Positions 5,251 to 8,370 of a stretch of DNA of 8,370 nt are shown one piece after another. The notes beneath the pieces were generated by a model. It was not told the DNA's origin, ran no database searches, and was given only the letters and a program-made list of their open reading frames with translations. Positions within the stretch are counted from its first letter, which is position 1, and each line of letters opens with the position of its first letter. The position numbers were made by a program, and so were the translations under genes. Source of the stretch: Actinomycetes bacterium (GTDB lineage Bacteria > Actinomycetota > Acidimicrobiia > Acidimicrobiales > SZUA-35); contig JAAETV010000007.1 of the NCBI GenBank assembly GCA_024227975.1, forward strand, positions 1-8,370, written 5' to 3'.

Positions 5251-6863
5251 TGGGTGCCCCCGACTCGATCCGAATGCAGGTGATGTGGAACCGCCTCATC
5301 GCCATCGTTGAAGAGCAAGCCCAGGTGTTGGTGCGAGCCTCGTTCTCCACCTCCACCCGAGAGGCCGGCGACCTGTCGGCCGGGGTGTTCGACCGGGAAG
5401 GACGGATGTTGGCCCAGTCGGTCACCGGCACGCCGGGCCACGTCAACTCCATGGCTGCCTCCGTCCTCCACTTCCTCGACGAGTTCCCCATCGAGACCAT
5501 GGCCCCCGGCGACGTCTTCTTGACCAATGACCCGTGGAAGGGCACCGGCCACCTCTACGACTTCGTCATCGTCACCCCCGTCTTCCATCCCGCCCGCCCC
5601 GATGACGGGGTCGTCGCCCTGTTTGCGTGCACGAGCCACCTCGTCGACGTCGGCGGGGTCGGTTTTTCAACCGAAGGTCGGGAGGTCTTCCACGAAGGCC
5701 TCTACCTCCCCCTCGTCCAGCTTGGTCGCAATGGTGAGCTTGACCCGTCGCTGATGAAGATCATCCGGGCCAATAGTCGGGCCCCCGATGCCGTCGACGG
5801 CGACGTCCACTCCCTCGTTGCCTGCAATGAGCGGGGAGCCCTTCGCCTCATCCAGATGATGGATGAGTTCGAGCTCAACTCCCTCGATGATCTCTCGACC
5901 CATGTCATCGACCGATCCCGGGAGGCAATGCTCAAACTCATCGGCGAGCTCCCCGCCGGGACATGGACCAACTCGATGCGGATCGACGGGATCGAGCAAC
6001 CCATCGATCTGGTGTGCTCGATGACGGTCGGACCCAGCGGGATCGACGTCGACTTCGATGGCACCTCGCCCGTCTCCGACTGGGGTATCAATGTGCCGCT
6101 GGCCTACACGGTGGCCTACACGTCGTTCGGGATTCGCTGCATCGTCGGGCCTGACGTGCCCAACAACTCGGGCTCCCTGGAAGTGATCCGTGTCACCGCC
6201 CCCGTGGGCACCATCCTCAACGCCGCCCACCCTGCCCCGGTTCAGATGCGCCATGTCGTTGGGCAGATGCTGCCGGACACCGTGTTCGGGGCTCTGGGTC
6301 AGATCCTCCCCGATCGGGTCCCGGCCGAAGGCACGTCGTCGCTGTGGAACATCTTGCTGGACGGCCGCTGGGACGACGGGGAGCGCTTCATCGTGATGAG
6401 CTTCCACTCCGGTGGGGCAGGGGCTCGCCCCTACGCCGACGGATTATCGGCCACCGCCTTCCCCAGTGGGGTCCGGAACATGCCGGTCGAGATCAACGAA
6501 GCCATCAGTCCCATCGTGTTCTGGCGCAAGGAGTTCCGGGCCGGCTCCGGTGGGGAAGGCCGCTATCGGGGCGGTCTCGGTCAGACGGTCGAGATCGGTA
6601 ACCGTGAGGGTCGCCCTTTCAACATCAGCGCCACCTACGAACGGACGGCCAACCCGGCCCGCGGTCGAGCCGGCGGTAGACCTGGTGCCCTCGGCGGGCT
6701 GACCCTGACTGGCTCCGGGGAGCGAGTGAAGCCGCTCGGGCGTAGCAAGATCCCAGCCGGTGAACGCCTCCTCATGGAGTTCCCCGGTGGAGGCGGCTTC
6801 GGGTCACCCGAAGAGCGGGACCCCGCCGCCGTCGACGCCGACAACCAAGCCGGTCTTCTCTGA
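5250..6863 (+). CDS. hyuB: Hydantoinase/oxoprolinase-type enzyme, subunit B
   Basis: The 537-residue protein is the HyuB subunit that pairs with HyuA. It opens with RMQVMWNRLIAIVEEQ (8-23), then ASFSTSTREAGDLSAGVFD (30-48), TNDPWKGTGHLYD (92-104) and TSHLVDVGG (128-136). Asp41, His101, Asp104 and His130 line up with the metal-binding Asp/His/Asp/His set described for the related caprolactamase B subunit; this alignment is from memory. Late motifs are GGAGARPYADG (388-398), the PVEINEAISP segment, SGGEGRYRGGLGQ and PGGGGFG (512-518). The end RDPAAVDADNQAGLL is typical of the family. Length is normal for HyuB (about 510-580). The ATG overlaps the hyuA stop (TGATG), so the subunits should be made in similar amounts. 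No racemase, transporter or carbamoylase gene lies nearby to hint at the substrate. The stop codon lies in the loop of the first terminator hairpin. Confidence 0.92.
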   Translation: MGAPDSIRMQVMWNRLIAIVEEQAQVLVRASFSTSTREAGDLSAGVFDREGRMLAQSVTGTPGHVNSMAASVLHFLDEFPIETMAPGDVFLTNDPWKGTGHLYDFVIVTPVFHPARPDDGVVALFACTSHLVDVGGVGFSTEGREVFHEGLYLPLVQLGRNGELDPSLMKIIRANSRAPDAVDGDVHSLVACNERGALRLIQMMDEFELNSLDDLSTHVIDRSREAMLKLIGELPAGTWTNSMRIDGIEQPIDLVCSMTVGPSGIDVDFDGTSPVSDWGINVPLAYTVAYTSFGIRCIVGPDVPNNSGSLEVIRVTAPVGTILNAAHPAPVQMRHVVGQMLPDTVFGALGQILPDRVPAEGTSSLWNILLDGRWDDGERFIVMSFHSGGAGARPYADGLSATAFPSGVRNMPVEINEAISPIVFWRKEFRAGSGGEGRYRGGLGQTVEIGNREGRPFNISATYERTANPARGRAGGRPGALGGLTLTGSGERVKPLGRSKIPAGERLLMEFPGGGGFGSPEERDPAAVDADNQAGLL

Positions 6864-6888
6864 CCGGCCCCGGTCTTCTCTGACCGGC
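6849..6888. terminator. Two tandem hairpins from a 20-base duplication at the hyuB end
   Basis: The 19-mer CCGGTCTTCTCTGACCGGC occurs at 6850-6868 and again at 6870-6888, a period of 20 bases. Each copy folds as CCGGTC-TTCTCT-GACCGG; the first can extend to 7 bp using G6849 and C6868. The hyuB stop codon (6861-6863) spans the loop and arm boundary of the first copy. The site lies between convergent genes and could stop transcription from both directions. No T-tract follows. Confidence 0.65.
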
Positions 6889-6917
6889 TGTCGGGCGTAG
6901 CGCAACCAATCCCGCCT

Positions 6918-7313
6918 TCACACGAAAAGCGCCGCCAGCACCGCCACTGCATTGGCAGCCACGATGCCCGCTCCCCACCGCTGGAGCCCAGCAATCTCGG
7001 TTCGCACATCAGCCCGGAGCTCGGCCATCTCACCACGCAGCTCAGCGGCCAACGAGGCCATCTCGCCCCTCAGCTCAGCCCGGAGCTCGGCCATCTCGCC
7101 GCTCAGCTCGCCCCGCAGCTCAGCCATCTCACCACGCAGCTCGGCCATCTCGCCCCGGAGGGCGATGGCCGTGGCTGTGACATCGTCTCGGGTGGCCAGC
7201 TGACTGGTTGGCATATCCGGGAGTAGCTCCATCATGGAGTCGGCTGCTTCCGCCCCGAGAGTGTCCTCGAGTCGGTCGAACAGGAGCCGACGGTCGCGTT
7301 CGCTTACCGCCAT
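6918..7313 (-). CDS. Small membrane-anchored coiled-coil protein, function unknown
   Basis: The 131-residue protein has three parts. An N-terminal head (1-50) contains RRLLFDRLEDTLGAEAADSMMELLP and resembles the start of a loosely defined group of actinobacterial coiled-coil proteins. The middle (52-109) is a long charged coiled coil of two heptads (LRGEMAE) followed by four 11-residue units (66-76, 77-87, 88-98, 99-109). The C-terminus (about 113-131, WGAGIVAANAVAVLAALFV) is a single hydrophobic segment that reaches the last residue, a tail anchor or membrane helix. The family's function is not known to me; membrane-linked scaffolding is only a guess. The ATG at 7313 has GAGG (7324-7327) 10 bases upstream, a modest ribosome binding site. 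It lies 154 bases downstream of the phosphotriesterase stop on the same strand, so it may be co-transcribed or independent. Repeated codons make the DNA itself repetitive. Confidence 0.8.
   Translation of the reverse strand: MAVSERDRRLLFDRLEDTLGAEAADSMMELLPDMPTSQLATRDDVTATAIALRGEMAELRGEMAELRGELSGEMAELRAELRGEMASLAAELRGEMAELRADVRTEIAGLQRWGAGIVAANAVAVLAALFV
6987..7160 (-). repeat. In-gene repeat coding for heptads and hendecads
   Basis: Repeated DNA encodes LRGEMAE-like units: two 21-base units (7119-7160) then four 33-base units (6987-7118). The units are imperfect, with GAGCTC, CAGCTC and CTCGCC variants, as expected for a coding repeat that expanded and then diverged. It is not a CRISPR array, because the spacing is uniform and the reading frame is kept throughout. 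Confidence 0.75.
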
Positions 7314-7467
7314 GGTAGATCATCCTCACCCACTACTCCCAGGTCATTTCGTCAGGGGTGGCAGTGGCTACTCAATGGTTGAGCGGGGGATCGATGAGCG
7401 CCGTCCCCGAGGCTGGTCCCGACCCTACTTGGGAGGTGTGACACCAAGGTTCGGTCCGGGTTCAGGC
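7314..7467. other. Intergenic gap, no gene seen
   Basis: These 154 bases separate the phosphotriesterase stop from the coiled-coil start. I see a 5-bp hairpin CTCAA-TGG-TTGAG (7371-7383) and a short palindrome GGTGT-G-ACACC near 7434-7444, both too weak to call as terminators. No convincing promoter was found for the downstream gene. Confidence 0.4.
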
Positions 7468-8370
7468 CTATCCATAGGTGAGGAACCTGCGGGGGTTGTC
7501 GACGAGCATGATGTCGATCTGGGCCTCGCTCACCCCGCACTCTCGCAGGGCCGGGAGCACATCACGGCTTATATGGAGGTATCCCCAATGCTCCATACCC
7601 ATGGGTGGGAGCTCGCCCGGGATCCAATCGAGGTAGCAGGAGGCGTCATGGCTCAAGACGAGCCGATCGGCGTAGCCCCGTTCACACAATTCGGCCACCA
7701 CGGCCACCCGCTGGGCCGTCGGCAGGTAGTGGTCGATGCCGAAGCGGTCCATGCCGAGGTAGCTGCCGTTGTCGATCAGCTCCATGAGGTAGCCGAGGTC
7801 GTCGCTGTCACCACTGTGGCCGATGACCACATTGCCCAGATCGACACCCTCCTCTTTGAAGATGGCCTGCTGCTCCAACCCTCGCCTGGTTCCGGCGTGG
7901 GTGTGGGTGGTGATGGGGCAACCGGTCTCCCGGTGGGTGCGGGCGCAGGCCCGCAGCACCCGCTCGACCCCTGGAGTGACTCCAGGTTGGTCGGTTGCGC
8001 ACTTGATCACCCCGGCCTTGATCTCGGTGGCGGCGATCCCGGTTGTGATGTCGCGCACGAACAGGTTCACCATGGGATCGCTGCCACCGGGTCCGCTGCC
8101 CGGACCCCGGCGACCGAAGTAGTGAGGTAGCACATCGAAGGTGTAGAGCCCGGTGGCGACCACGATGTTGAGGTCGATCTGATCGGCGATGTGGGCAATC
8201 CGGGGGAGGTAGCGACCGAGACCGATAGCAGTCGGATCGAGGATGGTGTCGATCCCGGCCTCCTTCAACTCGCTGAGCCGGCTGACAGCGTCAGCCACCC
8301 GCTCTTCTTCGTCACCCCATTCCTCGGGATAGTTCTGCTGGATCTCGGGTGAGATGACGAACACGTGCTC
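7468..8370 (-). CDS. Phosphotriesterase-family metallohydrolase, N-terminus outside window
   Basis: The last 300 residues of a protein of the phosphotriesterase family (TIM-barrel amidohydrolases: paraoxonases, phosphotriesterase-like lactonases) are visible. The fragment begins Glu-His-Val-Phe-Val at 8370, the end of the usual HxH first metal motif; its first His and about 25-30 upstream residues lie outside the window. Counting from that Glu as 1, metal-site residues are His2, the likely carboxylated bridging Lys123 in AGVIKCAT, His156 in ITTHTHAG, His185 in VIGHSGDSDDLGYL and Asp242 in VLSHDASC. DPTAIGLGRYLPRIA and IVVATGLY are also typical. The C-terminus VDNPRRFLTYG is a normal family end. 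The site for two metals appears intact, so it should be an active esterase or lactonase; the substrate is not predictable. A GTG at 8364 in the visible part is not the real start. Confidence 0.9.
   Translation of the reverse strand, partial: EHVFVISPEIQQNYPEEWGDEEERVADAVSRLSELKEAGIDTILDPTAIGLGRYLPRIAHIADQIDLNIVVATGLYTFDVLPHYFGRRGPGSGPGGSDPMVNLFVRDITTGIAATEIKAGVIKCATDQPGVTPGVERVLRACARTHRETGCPITTHTHAGTRRGLEQQAIFKEEGVDLGNVVIGHSGDSDDLGYLMELIDNGSYLGMDRFGIDHYLPTAQRVAVVAELCERGYADRLVLSHDASCYLDWIPGELPPMGMEHWGYLHISRDVLPALRECGVSEAQIDIMLVDNPRRFLTYG

Noticed and set aside
5667..6407. 246-residue open frame on the minus strand
   Set aside because: It mirrors hyuB codons; its composition is that of a reverse-strand shadow.
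6987..7160. Possible CRISPR-like or non-coding tandem array
   Set aside because: The repeats are multiples of three, stay in frame, and encode a regular coiled coil; there are no unique spacers.
7234..8130. 298-residue open frame on the plus strand
   Set aside because: It lies antisense to the coiled-coil and phosphotriesterase genes, both with clear motifs; long antisense frames are expected in GC-rich coding DNA.
5250..8370. Functional cluster joining HyuAB, the coiled-coil protein and the phosphotriesterase
   Set aside because: The last two genes are on the opposite strand and separated from hyuB by a double hairpin; nothing in the sequence links their roles.

Overview
The window is GC-rich, with strong G/C preference at third codon positions. 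Its gene families and promoter style suggest an actinobacterium, possibly an uncultured Acidimicrobiia-like lineage. This is inferred from several -10-like TANNNT hexamers placed 6 bases before an ATG, the crotonase/hydantoinase/phosphotriesterase mix, and a membrane-anchored coiled-coil protein of a type common in actinobacteria. No marker gene here fixes the taxon.

Layout from left to right. A serine tRNA (anticodon CGA) lies on the minus strand at 59-145. Two plus-strand genes follow: an AlkD-like DNA alkylation-repair glycosylase (257-949) and a crotonase-fold enoyl-CoA hydratase/isomerase-like protein (1054-1827). The crotonase gene converges on a minus-strand pair, nuoB-like (2338-2850) then tadA (1844-2299), and the two transcription units share a perfect 10-bp hairpin at 1814-1839. 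A 216-base divergent region (2851-3066) rich in inverted repeats separates nuoB from a plus-strand operon. That operon is hyuA (3067-5250) and hyuB (5250-6863), the two subunits of a hydantoinase/oxoprolinase-type enzyme, with overlapping stop and start codons. The operon ends in two tandem copies of a short hairpin, facing a minus-strand gene for a small coiled-coil membrane protein (6918-7313). Upstream of that, a phosphotriesterase-family metallohydrolase on the minus strand runs off the right edge (7468-8370).

Functionally this is mostly housekeeping and catabolic content: tRNA decoding and editing (tRNA-Ser, TadA), DNA repair, acyl-CoA chemistry, a respiratory-complex subunit and an amide/lactam-type hydrolase. 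HyuA and HyuB clearly work together as one enzyme. The other genes share no evident pathway. There is no mobile element, CRISPR array, phage gene or defence cassette, and I found no convincing new multi-gene system. The points most worth a second look are the inverted repeats between nuoB and hyuA, the nuoB gene standing apart from any other complex I gene, the duplicated terminator hairpin, the heptad-to-hendecad switch in the coiled-coil protein, and a crotonase lacking one of the two usual catalytic glutamates.
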